From Gordionus sp. m RMFG-2023 (lineage: Eukaryota > Nematomorpha > Gordioida > Chordodea > Parachordodidae), in NCBI RefSeq assembly GCF_954871325.1, contig NC_088777.1:52452002-52516001 (forward strand): a stretch of DNA of 64,000 nucleotides, read 5' to 3'. The first letter of the stretch is position 1, and each line of letters starts with the position of its first letter. Below the pieces are notes generated by a model, which had not been told where the DNA came from, made no database searches, and saw nothing but the letters and a program-made list of their open reading frames with translations. Made by a program: the position numbers and the translations under genes. Positions 1 through 14,012 of the stretch are shown one piece after another.

Positions 1-1246
1 TAATACATTAAAATTTTTTACTGATTTAAAATACTTCATAGATTGCTTGTTCTTTCCAGTTGATTAAATAGATATTTAACTATATAATTTATGTTATTAA
101 ATTCATAAATTTTATTTAACAATACAAATTATATAATTAAAGTTTTTTTCTTGTTTTTAAACCCCCAATTCCCCTTGTCTACGCCACTGGTATAAATGTA
201 TTAGTATTAAATTTATATTTAAACAAAATATCTTTTTGTAAGAATTGTTTTAAAAGCATAAAGCCACCTCCCGACAGAAAGTTTTATCAAAAACAATTTT
301 TTTTAAACATGTTTCCAGCTAATTTTTAATTTATTTCCAAACTTAGGAAAATATCTTATTCAATTAAATTTTTTTCATAACATAAATTTGCCATTATTTA
401 ATCGTTATTAAAAACCATATGCTATGTTTTTTTATTAACGATTAAATGGCGCTTGAGAATAGCTAAAATATTTTATTAAACAAAAAAATAATTTGACAAG
501 TAACTTTTTTTAGAAAATAAATGAAAATTTGCTGGAAATTGGCTAAAATTTGTTTGAAAATGAGTATTATCTGGAATTAATCCCAAGGATAAAATTTATA
601 TAAAATATCAGATTTGAATTGATATTTTATATAGAATAAAATTTTCAAAAAAAAATCTTCTATAAATACATGTTTTGACAATTTCCATGTTTAAATATTT
701 CAAGATGTGTAGGGACTTTAGATCAAAATTAAGGATATCAGTAGTTTATTTTGGTTAAATTATTTAGTAAAAAATGTGAAAAATAATATTTAAATATATA
801 TCTACAAATATTATTTTACGACGTTTTCTTATATAACAAGAAAAATTAATTATCTATATCATATATAGCAGTATAATAATTAAAAATTGACATTTATATA
901 ATAAATTTAATATATATATCTTTTTTTTAAATTAGTGTATTTACATTATTATTAATTTTATAAACATACTACATATCAAATAAACATATTATATAAAAGA
1001 ATATACAACAGTTAAACCGATTAACTTTTATAAATCAAACAATTTTTCTTAAAGTGAACCCAGGATAAATAAGTAGTTTGTTTCCAAATCTTTTAATGTT
1101 TACCTCATGAGACAATTATTTAATCGGGCTAAATAGGAAGGCTACTAGTAAAACGGGAAATTTTTATTATTTATTAACACAGAAAAATCAAAATTTTAAT
1201 AAAAAATAATTATAAAAATCTATAGATACAAACGGTTCATAATTTT
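1..1246. repeat. Left outer arm of large inverted duplication; 3' flank of copy 1
   Basis: No gene seen. Read on the minus strand this block matches the flank after copy 5 in order. Shared words include atttatgttatgaaaaaaat (here about 375-395, there about 25360) and ggctttatgctt (about 260, there about 25485). The first 130 bases match about 26150-26250. A GTGGCGTAG-type transposon end with a G-rich run (minus strand, 160-192) has its counterpart near 25530, so the element was present before the duplication. Confidence 0.75.
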
Positions 1247-3369
1247 CTATATTGAAAATGTAGTCACGTTTATAATTTTATCTTCATCTCCTAACAAATT
1301 TATTCTAAATTGACATCCTATGCTATAAACTATATAATTATTTTTCAAAATATTATCGATAGTGTAATTTTGATGAATTTTTATGGTAAACGTTGTGTTT
1401 TGTTGTTCGATGATTGCCTTAAAAATATAAAATAGCAATGATAAATGATTTATAAGATTTAGTGATGATTTCACAGGTGATATTTTAATATTAATATATT
1501 TTATAGAATTAATAATATATTTTTCATTACATATTGATTCCTTTCGAGGTTAATTTTATATTTAACACCATCATTGATGCGAAGAAGTCGAATAGTGCAA
1601 AGTGCAGATTTATTGGAGTTCACCTCTATTGTCATCTTATTTTATATTTCATTAAAAACATTTTGGTATTGAGAATTTGTGAAAAAATTAGACCTAATTT
1701 CTTTAAGAACTGTTCTAATATATGAAATATGAATGCCTTACTTGCACAAAAAAAGATATATATAATATATTATACACTAATTTTTAGATAATGGAAACAT
1801 CTAAAAAATTTGGGGAAATAAGGTGTAGGAAAAAATACCTCGGATATAATTTTTTAATTAATCTATTAAAACTAATTTTGGGGAATAAATTTAGAAATGT
1901 ATTTTTTAGTTACTAATAATGATAGATGGGTCATATCATGACATTTAGATAAACCTAATATAATTTTTATCAAAATTTATTAATTATGATGACCTTCGTA
2001 TTTTGTGAGATAGATAAATTTCCCCAATAATTTAACGCCAACTTCATATTTTTAAATGGTATATCGAACATGGTCAAATTGTAGGTAAGCGAGCCTTAAT
2101 ATAATTGAATAACGGATGTATATATTATATCTATGAAAAGGTTGGGGTGAGTGTCTACATTATTGAGAGGATATAAGGGTAGATTTCTGTTATGATTATT
2201 TATTTTTAGGATATGTATTTATGAATCTTATATAATCTTAAAAATAACTTTATAAAAATTGTCGAATTTTTGTTTGAGATAACCAGATTGTAAATTCCTT
2301 TAACTGACACATAATCAAAAACAATCGATTGATCAATGTAAAGGGCTAAAAAATATATATTTTATTTATAAATTTTTCTATTTTACTTTTTCCAAAACTC
2401 GTTTAAAGTTAGGCAAGTCAAAGATCACATATGATGAATTTCCATATCATTATTAAAAATGAAATTTAAGTATTTTACTTGTGCTATCGTCCTGACAATT
2501 TTGTAGAATGACATTAACATTGGTGGGAATGTAATTTAAATTTTTGTTCGATAAATTGTAAAATATATCTCTCAATTTTTTGAATGGATGTTTCAAGAAT
2601 ATGATTAGTGGAATTCATGAATTTGAGGTGATTTTCCGTAAGGCTGCACAAATCTTAGTTATTAGAAAAAAATAGATTAGTAAGAAGATAAAAAACTTAG
2701 ATTATTTAGAGACTCACATTTGTGATATTATCATCAGTAATATATCTATAATCGTGAATATGATAAATTTGAGAATTATTCGATATTGATAGCGTCCCAT
2801 AAGATAATCTAGAGCTACTATCGTCATCGGCGATGATAGCTTGTAATAACATAGGATTTGTGTCTAAATAAAACTTTTTTATTTTTTATTACAATATACA
2901 AAACTCAATAAAAAAAAATATATTACATGAATTTTTATTTTTATTTAAATATATTTTTTTTACCGTGGCGTTTAGAGCTTTAGTTATTAATTTTAAATCT
3001 TTTAAGTATTGTTTTTGAAGGTGATAAGTGGAATAAAATAGGGGATCATCAATATATAAAATTTGTGCCATCTCCCAAATGACTAAATCTTTGACCAAAT
3101 TTATTAAAGTGTTAGCTCTGTATCTTAGAATATTTTAATTAATGTAAATAAATTTTAAAAAAATATGTTCGTTTATATATATTTAAAATAAATACTGTGA
3201 TGAGTTGTAGAGATTAAAGTCGTAAATAATTGGATTTGACAAAAGTCTACATAACATTATAAATTATATATATATAAATATAATTTATAGTGTTATAATG
3301 ACTAAAATCATAATTACCTATAGTGGATGTTGTAGGAATCTTAATAAGTATCCACAATACAAGCATCAT
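1247..3369 (-). pseudogene. Copy 1 of secreted ten-exon family, group I, broken
   Basis: Decayed member of the unknown secreted-protein family that fills this window. All ten exons can be located: exon 1 3318-3369 (signal peptide MMLVLWILIKIPTTSTI), exon 2 3196-3246, exon 3 2964-3123, exon 4 2718-2873, exon 5 about 2479-2658, exon 6 about 2395-2424, exon 7 about 2250-2345, exon 8 about 1990-2190, exon 9 1531-1635, exon 10 1247-1417. Exons 3, 4 and 9 keep full reading frames and conserved words such as DLVIWEMAQ and LKLITKALNAT. Exon 2 carries internal deletions and is out of phase. The acceptors before exons 5 and 6 no longer end in AG, exon 5 is shortened, exon 8 has an in-frame stop, and exon 10 stops about eight codons early where relatives have Trp. 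It is the inverted partner of copy 5. Judged a pseudogene. Confidence 0.8.
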
Positions 3370-4695
3370 GAATTTAGATTTAATAATAAATTAAATATTT
3401 TAAAATGGTGTTATTTGAATAATTTGAATTATTTAATAATAAGTTCTTATTTAAAATTACTTGATTTTTTTAAAGTACATTAACTTTAATTTAATCAATT
3501 AGAAAAAAAATATAATAAAGCAAAATATGTATATATATTTTTTTCTGTTGTTAATTTTTTTAATATTTATAAACAAAATAATAACACAAGATATTTCAAA
3601 ATAAATATAAAATCAAAAAATACTGATTGAACCACCATTAATAAATATAAGGCTGAAATAATAAAATTATGTATAATATATAGTAAATAATAATTTTAAA
3701 GAATGAATCCGAAGATATTTGGAAGGTTGTATCAAAGTACTATCAAAACCTGGCCCCCTCCCAACCTCTCTCAAATTCCCAACTCTAAACATTTACTATA
3801 TTATTGGGATATAAAAAAATTTTTCCCGTAATCAAAATATAATAGTTTAAAGAAACTAATCTCTCGCTATAATTAATATAACAAGCATTTAAATAAATAA
3901 AATTAAAGATTCATTTATATCGACATTGTAAAATTATTAATCAAAAAACGCTTTGTCACTTTGCCCAATAATTGTTATAAATATTTCTTGCTATATTCTA
4001 TATTTTACATTCTTTTTAACCCTTAATTATTAATTTAAAAAAAAACTCCCACAAGGAAAGAAAAATTAGGGAAGATTAAACATAAATATTAAAAAATATT
4101 TTATATTACTTTATCTAAACTATCATTAACATCTGCTATATTGCTTAGATTATATTTGAGATTTCTTGCAATTATTTCCTATGAATTAAATTCATTTTTT
4201 ATTTCATAATTTTGTTTTTGTTTTTTAAGCCTAAGGTTAAACTATGTTACGAGATAAATATGAATATCTTTTAAAACAGAATAAAAATTCGCAAAAGACT
4301 ATATTCTGCAGGTTTCCTTACTATTTTGGAACTTATTATCATTAGGAAAACAGAGAATTTCTTTCATGAGACCTCTCTGTTTTTATACGCTTCTAAAATC
4401 AACAAAGATATATTAAACTTCACAAGGCTCAGATAATGACAAAATATGCAAATATTCCCTAAAAATATCTTATTCATACTTTTTGCCAGGATAAAACTAA
4501 CTATATTTTAGCATCTCGTAATGAAAGAAGAATCTAGGAATATTAGGACTTAAATCTGGGGATTCTAATGTCTGCGTGTATCAGTATAATGAGATTTAGA
4601 TAATAAAATTCACTATTAATTTTATCGACTTCCAATTTATTTTTTTTCTAAATTTAAAAAGTTCATTCAATAATTGATTTTCCAGTTGATTAAAT
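3370..4695. other. Spacer between copy 1 and copy 2
   Basis: No coding feature found. The part next to copy 1 (to about 3970) is the inverted counterpart of the region upstream of copy 5 (about 21600-22210). Both share the string around tgattgaaccaccattaat (about 3625) and the block around 3910-3940. A similar block lies upstream of copy 2 at about 7440-7540, so this is the common 5' flank of group I genes. The rest is A+T-rich sequence in which I see nothing. Confidence 0.55.
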
Positions 4696-4701
4696 TTTAT
4701 T
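4696..4701 (-). terminator. AATAAA polyadenylation signal of copy 2
   Basis: Minus-strand AATAAA about 85 bases after the copy 2 stop codon. The A+T richness makes a chance hexamer likely; the regular position across copies is what supports it. Confidence 0.4.
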
Positions 4702-4786
4702 GTATTATAATCATAAATTAAATAGGCCAAATTTAAAATTTTTTTTTAAATATTCCAATATTCCAATAATCATTTAATTATAAATA

Positions 4787-7189
4787 TTATAAGTACAAAC
4801 GCTTCGTAATATTCCAAGTAGAAGAAATGCTCACGTTTATAATTGTTTTTACGTCTTCTAACAAATTGAGTTCTATACATGTTATCCCATAAATTACGAA
4901 ATCATTTTTCAATAGATTTTCTACAGTGCCATTGTAATGATAATTTTTTAGAGTCAACGTTGAATTTTTTTGTTGAATAATTGCCTTAAATAATAATTTA
5001 GATAAAAAATTAAATCAAATTAATATAATCTTGGGAATTCAATTTATTTATTACATAGTGATTCATTCCTAGGTTAATATGAAATTCTAAACCGTTATTG
5101 ATATTTAAAAGGATAATAGAGCAAATAGCAGATAAGTCGAAGTTCACCCTTGTTTCCATCTAATATGTTGCGATAATATAAAGATGTTATAGGCATTTAA
5201 AATTTATAATATCAATTTGTATCGTGTTCAGTCTGTCCTTAAAATGTATCTTATTTAAAGGTTTTCTTTCTTCATTATTCGCTCGTCCTTATACCAAAAA
5301 GGATCGATTTAATGTATAATTAAATAGACAAATTATAACAATAATTTTAGAATTATATACCTTAAAGGGTGAGTCCGTAATTTAAAAAGAAATATATGAT
5401 TCCCTCATATATACATTAAGCGGCCAAACTCGATTTTGTAAAATTTCAAAAACAAAATAAATTTTATTTTGACTTTGAACGCCGCAAATATAAATATTAA
5501 TAATGCGAAGTAAATTGAATTAAATTTATTATTGTCGAAAGTTTTTTATTATCAGTCAATAATAATTTTATATCTTTATATCTTAAATATTTTTTTTTAA
5601 ATACGGTATTATTTGAAAGCTAACTCCGCGATAGAGGAATTTTTTTAAGAAGTTGTATAACAATTATATATTAAATAAATATAACTTAGTAAAATGTTGC
5701 AAAATAAAAGTATATTCTAGCCTTAAAATGATGTGTTATTATCGAACCATAATGGAAAATATATTCTATGTTTTACACATCTAAACTAGCTTAAGCTTAA
5801 ATTATAATTTAAGCTAAAAATATATTAATTTATGACTTCCATATTTTCTGAAATATTAAAATTTCCCCAATAATTCAACGCCAGCTTCAGGTCTTTAAGT
5901 GGTATCTCAAACATGGTCAAACTGTAACTAAGTGTGCCTTTATGGTATTGAATAACGGATGTATATATTAAATCTATGAATAGGTTGGAAGTGTCTACAT
6001 TATTGGAAGGATATAAGGGTAGATTTCTGTTATGATTATTAATTTTTAGGATTACTATTTATGAATCTTATACATTTTTATAATAACTTTATAAAAATTG
6101 TCGAATTTTTGTTGGAGATAACTAGATTATAAATTCCTTTAACTAACACATAATCAAAAACACATGGTTGATCAATGTAAATAGCTAACAAATATATATA
6201 TTTAAATTATATTCAAATTTTTTTTACTTTTTCCTAAAGTGGTTTTAAAGTTAGGAAAGCTAAAGACTAGATATGATAAATTTTCATATCAGTTATTAAA
6301 AATAAAATTTATATTTTACTTGTGCTATTATTCTGACAATTTTGCAGAATGACATTAACTTTGGGAATGTAACTTGTATTGTTATTTAATAAGTTGTAAA
6401 ATATGGATCTCAATTTTTTGAATGGAATTTTCAAGAAACCTTTCACAATTATATATGATTCGTGGAATTCATAAATTTGAAGCGATTTTCCGTAAGGCTG
6501 TATAAATCTTAGCTATTAAAAAAAATTAGATTCGCAAGAAGATAAAAAAATTTAAGGTTATTTAGATACTCACGTTTGTGATATTATCATCAGTAATATA
6601 TAGATAATCGCGAATATGATGAATATGAGAATTATTCGATATTGATAGCGTCCCATAGGATAAGCTCGAACTAATATCGTTATCGGCGATGATAGCTTGT
6701 AAGAACATAGGATTCGTGTCTATATAAAACTTGTTCATTACAAAATAAGATATTACATGAGTAATTTTTTAAATATAAATTTTTACCGTGGCGTTAATAG
6801 CTTTAGTAATTAATTTTAGATCATTTAAGTATTGCTGTTGAAGATAATAAGTGGAATATAAAATGGGATCATGAATAAATAAAATTTGCGGCATCTCCCA
6901 AATGACTAGACCTTCGATCAAATTCAATGAAGCGTTAGTTCTATATCTTAGAATATGTGAATTAATGTAAATAAACTTTTTTTTAAAAATAGTTCGTTTA
7001 TATATATATATAATAAATACTGTGAAGAGTTGAAATGCATATTGAAGTTGTAAACAGTTGGAAATTTCAATTGACAAAAGTCTACTAAAATGTGATATAT
7101 ATATAAATTTATAATATTATTATGACTAAAATCATGTTACCTATAGAAGATGTTATATGTATCTTAGCAAGTATCCACAATAGTAGCAT
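4787..7189 (-). CDS. Copy 2: intact secreted ten-exon family protein, group I (416 aa)
   Basis: Exons, minus strand: 7141-7189, 7021-7084, 6787-6946, 6574-6729, 6320-6512, 6228-6266, 6088-6184, 5837-6026, 5055-5159, 4787-4984. They total 1251 nt, with every intron GT-AG and no in-frame stop, giving 416 residues. Exon 1 encodes MLLLWILAKIHITSSI, a short hydrophobic signal peptide, joined in phase 1 to VDFCQLKFPTVYNF. Later landmarks are LVIWEMPQ, FYIDTNP, EFHESYII, PKVNVILQNC, DYVLVKGIYNLVIS, NLPLYP, IYTSVIQY and a WNITKRLYL end. There are about eleven N-glycosylation sequons and five Cys, and no transmembrane segment after the signal. Introns are 43-74 nt except intron 8 (677 nt). Exon 8 is one codon shorter than in relatives and uses a GTCATA donor, in frame. 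I recognise no known family, so function is unknown; a secreted or extracellular role is inferred. It stands divergent to copy 3. Confidence 0.85.
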
Positions 7190-8927
7190 TGCCTATATAG
7201 ATTTAATAATGAATTAAAATATTTAAAAAAACAATTCTTATGTTGTTATTTTTATATTTTTTTTATAATTATTCTTTTAACTCATCAATTAATATATTAG
7301 ATAAAATAAATTCTTATTTAAAATTGTTTTAAATTTTTATAGTACATTAACTTTGATTTAATTAATTAGATAAAAAAAATTTGTTAAATTTTTTAATTGT
7401 TATTTTTTTTTTAATATTTATAAATACAAAATATCAAAAAACTATTAAAATACTTATTGAACCACCATGATTGAATATAAGGCTGAAATGTTTATATTAT
7501 GTATAATGTATAGTTAATAATAATTATAAAGACAGAGCCCGAATCTATTAGAAAGGATATGAAAGTACAATTTAAACCTCCCCACCACCTCTCCCCCTCT
7601 ATTAACCTACCATAACCGCAATAATAGAAAAATATTTTAAATTATTCTTATAGTTTTATTCATATTTTTTAAGAAAAATTGATAATCTGCAAACTCTTAA
7701 TAAATGTTTTGAGATATAATTTATAGTAATAGAACTTTCATTTAAACTATTTTTTAATTATATCTATTTTAAAACCATTTTTATAAAATTATAATATTAT
7801 GTTGAAAATAAAACTTTCATTATAATTTTATTATAAATATTTTAAAAAAATTTACTAATGCCCTCTCCAAATTATAGTAGTAAACATGCTACATTTGATG
7901 AACTATTGAACTACCTTTTTTTTCCTAATGAATTTTGCATATCGTCGAAATTATTTTATAATAGCTTAATGTTAAAACCATTTGTTATCTTTATCGTTAA
8001 AAAATTTTCTTAATTTATGCTTTAGATAACAAAGATTATAAAAAACTATAAATAATGTTCTACCGTTTATTATTTTAAAAAGTCTAGTAAACTTCCTGTG
8101 GGGTTGTGACAGGAAAGTTTAACTTTTATCTAAAATAATCAGGTCTAATTAACACACTAATGGAGTCGACTTAGCCGCCTAAATTAGTCGTTTTAATGGA
8201 CTAAGACATTTAGATGTGTTGGAAGAACTCGACTAATTAACAACTCTATACACAAGTGTATAAAATGGTAACCATTAATAAAGATGCTTTATATCTTATA
8301 AATTGAGATTCTATTTTACCCTAATGCAGGAGCTGTACTAGTTCAATCTGTAATTTACACTAAATTTATATTCACGACCAGATATATGTTCAAAACAAAA
8401 ACTTTAAAGCTAATTTTAAATATGGAAAGATAATAAATCCATCATCATCAACAGAAGTGTGACCTAGACAAATTTATCTGGCATTTTTTAAACCCGCCCA
8501 CATAGCCATATGCTCTTTCTATATAATTTTTATATAATTATTTGAGATTTTACTGAATTTTTATTTGTTAGATAATCTTTTTGATGGTATTAAAATTAAA
8601 TGAAGATAATAGTATATATATGCAGCTTGCTTAAAGTTATTTGTGGAGGTCTTCTGTAATTCAAGAGAGTAACTAATTGTATAACAATATAAATTATTAT
8701 TTTTGTATATTATTTTTAATATATTATTAAGGTTTAACATATCGTATTTAAAATAAAAGAAAATATTTTTGGTACTCAAACAATATTATTTGAACTGCCA
8801 TGGGTTAAGGTACTGAGAAAAAATTAATATTTTGATTTATTAAGTTATTTTTCATAAAAAATTAATTTCCCTAATCAATTTTATATTAAATAATCAACAT
8901 TGATGTTTTTCGTAAAATAAATACACA
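7190..8927. promoter_or_regulatory. Divergent spacer between copy 2 and copy 3
   Basis: Copies 2 (minus) and 3 (plus) start from this 1.7-kb spacer, so it should contain both promoters. I cannot pin a TATA box because TATA-like strings are everywhere. The part next to copy 2 (about 7440-7540) repeats the 5' flank of copies 1 and 5. At about 8090-8120 there is a short hairpin, acttcctgt pairing with acaggaaagt around a G-rich loop, and 8140-8260 is a slightly less A+T-rich patch with repeated CGACT/AGTCG words. No open frame of interest is seen. Confidence 0.4.
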
Positions 8928-11900
8928 ATGATTCTGTCGTGCGTTATAAGTGTAAGACAAGTAACATTTTAGTTAGATCATTTAAATTCTAAACATATAC
9001 CTGCCATATATTAGTAGACTTTTGTCAAATGCAATATCCACTTGTTTACGACTTCAATCAACATTTCAATACCACAGTTCTTTCATATTATAATATATTT
9101 ACTTTAAATATCATAATAATTCACATAATTGTTATGTTATAGCATAAATTTTGTAAAATCATATATTCGTAATTATCATATAAAAACTATAAGATTATTA
9201 TATTAAACTCTGCTCCCTAAGCAGAAAAGGATAGGTATTAGTAATCACTTTGATGATACAGATGTTTGGATAGTATGGGAGTGTATTAGATACATGTAGA
9301 TTCTCATAACTACTCTTGAAATAAAAAGTATATGCAGAAAAAATCTTTAATGAAACAAAGTACAAAGGAACTTCAAGTTTTGCTAAGATAGTGACTGAAT
9401 CAGGAAGGAATGTCAAATTATTAATTTATAACTTACAAATTCAAGTGTAAAATTACAATAAAAAACACAAAGGGCGGTCTACTGTTGCCTGGAGTGCCAA
9501 ACTCTATTAATGTAAGTTCTCGCTTCAAAAACAAATTTTTTAAAATTTTATTTAGCGGGGAGGGGGGGGGGGTTTATTTTAAGTATATTTTGATCTAAAA
9601 AAAGTGTAATATTACACTACATTAAATCCCCCTCAAATTCAGATAACTACCGCTTTTCCTAAAATAGGAATAGCACAGGAAATATGTATTAATTGTACAC
9701 TCGAAGACTGTGAAGTAGTTACCAAATCATGCTAATAATGAGCATTATGAATTAAATGATCATAGGTGTATAGATGCAAGCATTCTCGATTGGGATTGAA
9801 TTTAGAGATCTTATGAAATTTTAGGGAATTAAAGAAATTAAAATAAGATATTATTGGTATATTATATTAAAAAACAATATTTTAGATAGAAAAATATTCA
9901 AAATTATTTGCATAGGTTTTAATAAAAAAAAATATGCAATAATTAATAAGACTGACTATGCTAAAACCAACCATGACCTTGCCCAATAGCATTATAAAAC
10001 ACATTTTCCTTTTTAAATATCAGAGTGCTAAATATTTTCCAAATCTTTTTTATGCAATCATGTATGAGGTAATTATCTATATTAGCCTTAGGCAATAAAC
10101 TATATGGCCTGAACTTCAATTCTAAATAAATAGCTTAAATCATAATTTGAACATTTCCCTGTAATTAACATGCCCCTTCGTTTATCCTACTATTAATTTA
10201 TCATATAATTTAAACCTTCTTCGATTAAAATTATTAGTACAGAACAAATAAATTACTTAAGCTAAATTATATTTTCAATACACCCATAAAATTTAAAAGA
10301 TTTATATAAAAATTTAAGATATCTTACTAATGCTACATTGAATTTAGGCGATGCTTTAGCCATTTGGACGATGCCGCAAAATCATTCTATAAATGCTTTA
10401 TATTTTTATTACTTCCTTGAAAAAATACTTAAACGATCTGCGGTTTAACTATGACTCTTAACGCAACGGTAATAAATAAATGTAGAGAACCAATATCTTA
10501 TAATAATTATGAATTTAAACTAGGTAAGATATCAAACATATGATAAAATTTTGAGAGATTTGAAATGCTAACTTAAAATTGTAAAATGATTTATTTACAA
10601 GGTAACCGAATTTAGTTTATTTTAACCTATATCGGACAATGACCAGGAATTGCAGCGAATTATAATATTTATAACTTTATCATTCTTAGATGGTAAATTT
10701 AATTTTAAAAACTTTCAACAATGGAATAATGAACATTGTACCGAGTATACAAAAGGTATAAATTTTTCTTCCATAAGTCACAAGCTGTTTTAAATACACA
10801 ATCTCTACCCCTCACAAGCTTAATTATAACCACATTGAAGAAGGGAAGGAAAGCAAGTTGATAAATAAACTAAATTAAGAAGGAGAAAACCAAAACCTCC
10901 TTCCAAGGTCGGAAGTTGTGCATGGAAAAATAAATGCTCAAGAATAACTCAAGGAAGTTTTTTATTTTCATGTTTAGGGCTGAAAAGAAGGAATAAAATT
11001 TTGGGAAACCAGATGAATTTCATTATTAAATATAAAGATTGATGGATGAGAATATTACTCAATATTGCTTCCAATTTAGTTAGGCTGCTCTATATACAAT
11101 TTATACTCGTTTAATAAAACAAATAAAATCATATGATGGGGATCCATTTTAGATTTTAGATGCTAATTTCTGTTAATATATATAATTTTCATTTTTAGTT
11201 TTATATAGACACGGATCCTATGTTATTAGAATCTATTCTTGCCGATGAAGATATTATTTCGAACTCAACATAAGAAGTGCTATCTTCATCTAGAAAATCT
11301 CAATTTTATTATATTATCGATTATGAATATATTACTGACGATGTGATGACTAAAGTAAATATCAAATTCTATATTATATATATTCTCACTGATCGAATTT
11401 AGTTACGATTTATTCAACCATATGGGAAATTACTTCAAGTTTATGAATTCCATGAATCCTACATAATTTACAAAGGTACGCTGAGAAATCCATTTTTTAC
11501 TTTTGCTAAATTGAGAGCAATACTTTACAAATCACTAAACAGCAATGGTCCTGTTTCCCATTTAAGCCCTAAAGTTAATATCATCCTTCAAAATTGTAGG
11601 AGAAAAGGAACAAGTAAAAAATCGTTTAAATTACAATATTTTTACTCCTGTTATTTAATCTTATATTATCCAGGGTATGGCTAACTTTATATATAGTTTT
11701 GGGAAAAGTAAATTAATATTTAAAAAATGCATTTTATATAGAGGCTATTTAATTTGATTCATAAGTAATTTACATTGAACAAAGCTATGTTTACCAATAC
11801 GTGTTATTTAAAGGACTTTACAATTTGGCTATCTATAATGCAAATTCCAATTCCACAATTTTTTTAAAGTTTCTTTAGAAAAAAAAATATATAAATTATA

Positions 11901-12940
11901 TAAAAACTAATGCTGAAAATTTATAATAATTTTAGAAATCTACCATTGTATCCTAGCCGTAATTTAAAAAACACTCAAAGGCGATTCATATATTTAATAT
12001 ACACATCAGTTATTAAGTATTATAATGACGCCCTCACTTACAGTTTGGCAATGTTCAAGACACCGCTCAAAGATATGAAACTGGCATTAATATATTGGAG
12101 AAATTTCGGTATTTCATCTAATAAGGTCATAATGCAATTGTGGCTAATAATTTTAGGATTACCATGAATCACGACATAGCTTATCTATATTATTAATTAA
12201 TTTAAAGAAATTTTAAGGATAAATCATTTAGTGTTTAGAGTTTATATCACATAGATTTAAAAATTATAAAGTTTTTTTGATAATACTTGTACATTTTCTA
12301 TATATAAAATATGGATTTTCTTTCATCAAATATTATTTTTATTTTTGAGTAATTTCAATAACACAATGCTTATTAATCAGTTGAAAAAACGCATTTAAAA
12401 ATTTAAATTGACAAATTCATTGACAAAGGTACAAATCTAAATTATGGAAAACGTATATCAAAATGATGAAAATTTATATTTCTCATAGTATATTTTTACT
12501 TGTATTATTTATTTATGCATAATATTAGATGGTAATACAGCTGAACTCCAATTTCTCTGCTATTTGCATTTTGTTACTTTTCAGCATCAATAATGGTTCT
12601 GATTTTCATATTAATCTAGGAAGGAATTAATATGAAATAAAGCAAATTATTTATTTATATTATTATTAGAAATTAAATACCATTCTTTTGTTAATATTTT
12701 TTTTTAAAACTCTTCTATAAACAATTTTTTATGCAATCTACGAACAGAATTATGGAAAATTTACCCTGAAATCTCAATGAAATTATATAAAATATTTCGG
12801 AAAATGATTATGTACTTTACAATATAACATGTAATATGAAACGCTATTTGTCAGTGGACAGTAAAAAATTTATAAATTTGACTACTTATTCTACTTGGAA
12901 TATAACAAAACGTGTTTATAGGAATGCTTATAATTTTTAA
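8928..12940 (+). pseudogene. Copy 3 of secreted ten-exon family, heavily decayed
   Basis: Recognisable exons on the plus strand: 1 about 8928-8971, 2 9015-9076, 3 10319-10468, 4 11199-11354, 5 11403-11613, 6 11674-11707, 7 about 11768-11872, 8 11936-12125, 9 12529 to about 12636, 10 about 12731-12940. Exons 5 and 8 still read through (RFIQPYGKLLQVYEFHESYI; IYTSVIKYYNDALTYSLAMF). Exon 1 ends in a stop where relatives have the donor, exons 2 and 3 are out of frame, exon 4 contains a stop, exon 6 is shortened, and the exon 9 donor is lost. Introns 2 and 3 are enlarged: 9077-10318 and 10469-11198 hold foreign A+T-rich sequence, including an eleven-G run at 9562-9572. Among the most decayed copies here. 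Confidence 0.8.
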
Positions 12941-14012
12941 TTTATTAATTTTAATTATTATTTTAGAAATGTAAATTTTAAAAATTTTCTGCTATATCTT
13001 ATATATTAGTTTTATTAAATTTATTAAAATTTGCTGCATTGGCTTATCCTAACCGTCTTAATTTAACTTCTAGAAGTTTATCAAAATCGCCACAGAAAAG
13101 GGCTTATTATATTATAAAAATATATTATAAAACTATTTTTTTTTTACTTATTATCTACTTAAAACTATGTCCAAAATATCAAAAAAATAAAATTCGCAAA
13201 TTTTGCTGCGACTTTATTAAAAATGAAAAAATAGGCTTTCTTTAATATAAAATTACAAAAAATGTCCAAAATATAATTTCATAAATTTCAAAATTTCTAC
13301 ATATTTCTGAAACATACAATCAAATCTCAATTTAAAGAGTATTTAAAATATTTTAGATGCAAATGAAAAGAATTAAGCATATTTATATTAGATGAATCAT
13401 CAATTAGAAATTAATTTGACTATTATAATAATTAAAATTTAATTTTTGTTATAAATTTTAAAAATAATATTTTAAGAAAGGTTTCAAATAAAATTTTTTC
13501 CTCAAATATTAATCTATTTTTAATGTTAATTATGTAAATAGACATGACAATATGTCACTGATTTTTTTAGTTTTCATTTTGGCTTGTTAGTTAGCAATAA
13601 TCCATAGAAAATCAATTCTCATGATACATTATATCATTAGGGCTTTAACAAATTTAGAGCTATGCTTCTTTGTCCCAGAATTTGAGCACGCGCTTATTAA
13701 TTTTAAAAGATCTTATTTTGCTAGAATCGTGTTCAAGACCATATCTTGTAGTAATTAATGTTATTAAGGTTTATCGTATTTGCAATAAGATATCATTTGA
13801 ATATTTTTTTAATATATAATATGATATCTAAGATTTCGCCATAATTCATTTTGAGCATCTTAAATCTAGATATCCACCCGATAAGTGACTTAGATATTTT
13901 ATTTTATTTGCAATGTAATATATGTTTTTTATATAGATTTGAAATAAAATATCAAATATAAAAATGAAATATCAAAGTAGTCCTAAGAACAAAGTTCTAT
14001 ACCAACACTTTG
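12941..14012. other. Spacer after copy 3
   Basis: Mostly A+T-rich with nothing firm. A segment at about 13028-13105 (KFAALAYPNRLNL-type reading) is repeated imperfectly at about 15050-15120; neither sits in a convincing gene. No poly(A) hexamer position stands out. Confidence 0.35.

Noticed and set aside
1534-1725. 63-residue plus-strand frame
   Set aside because: It is antisense to exon 9 of copy 1.
9198-9416. 72-residue minus-strand frame
   Set aside because: It lies in the enlarged intron 2 of copy 3, with no start context, no homologue in the other copies and no recognisable motif.
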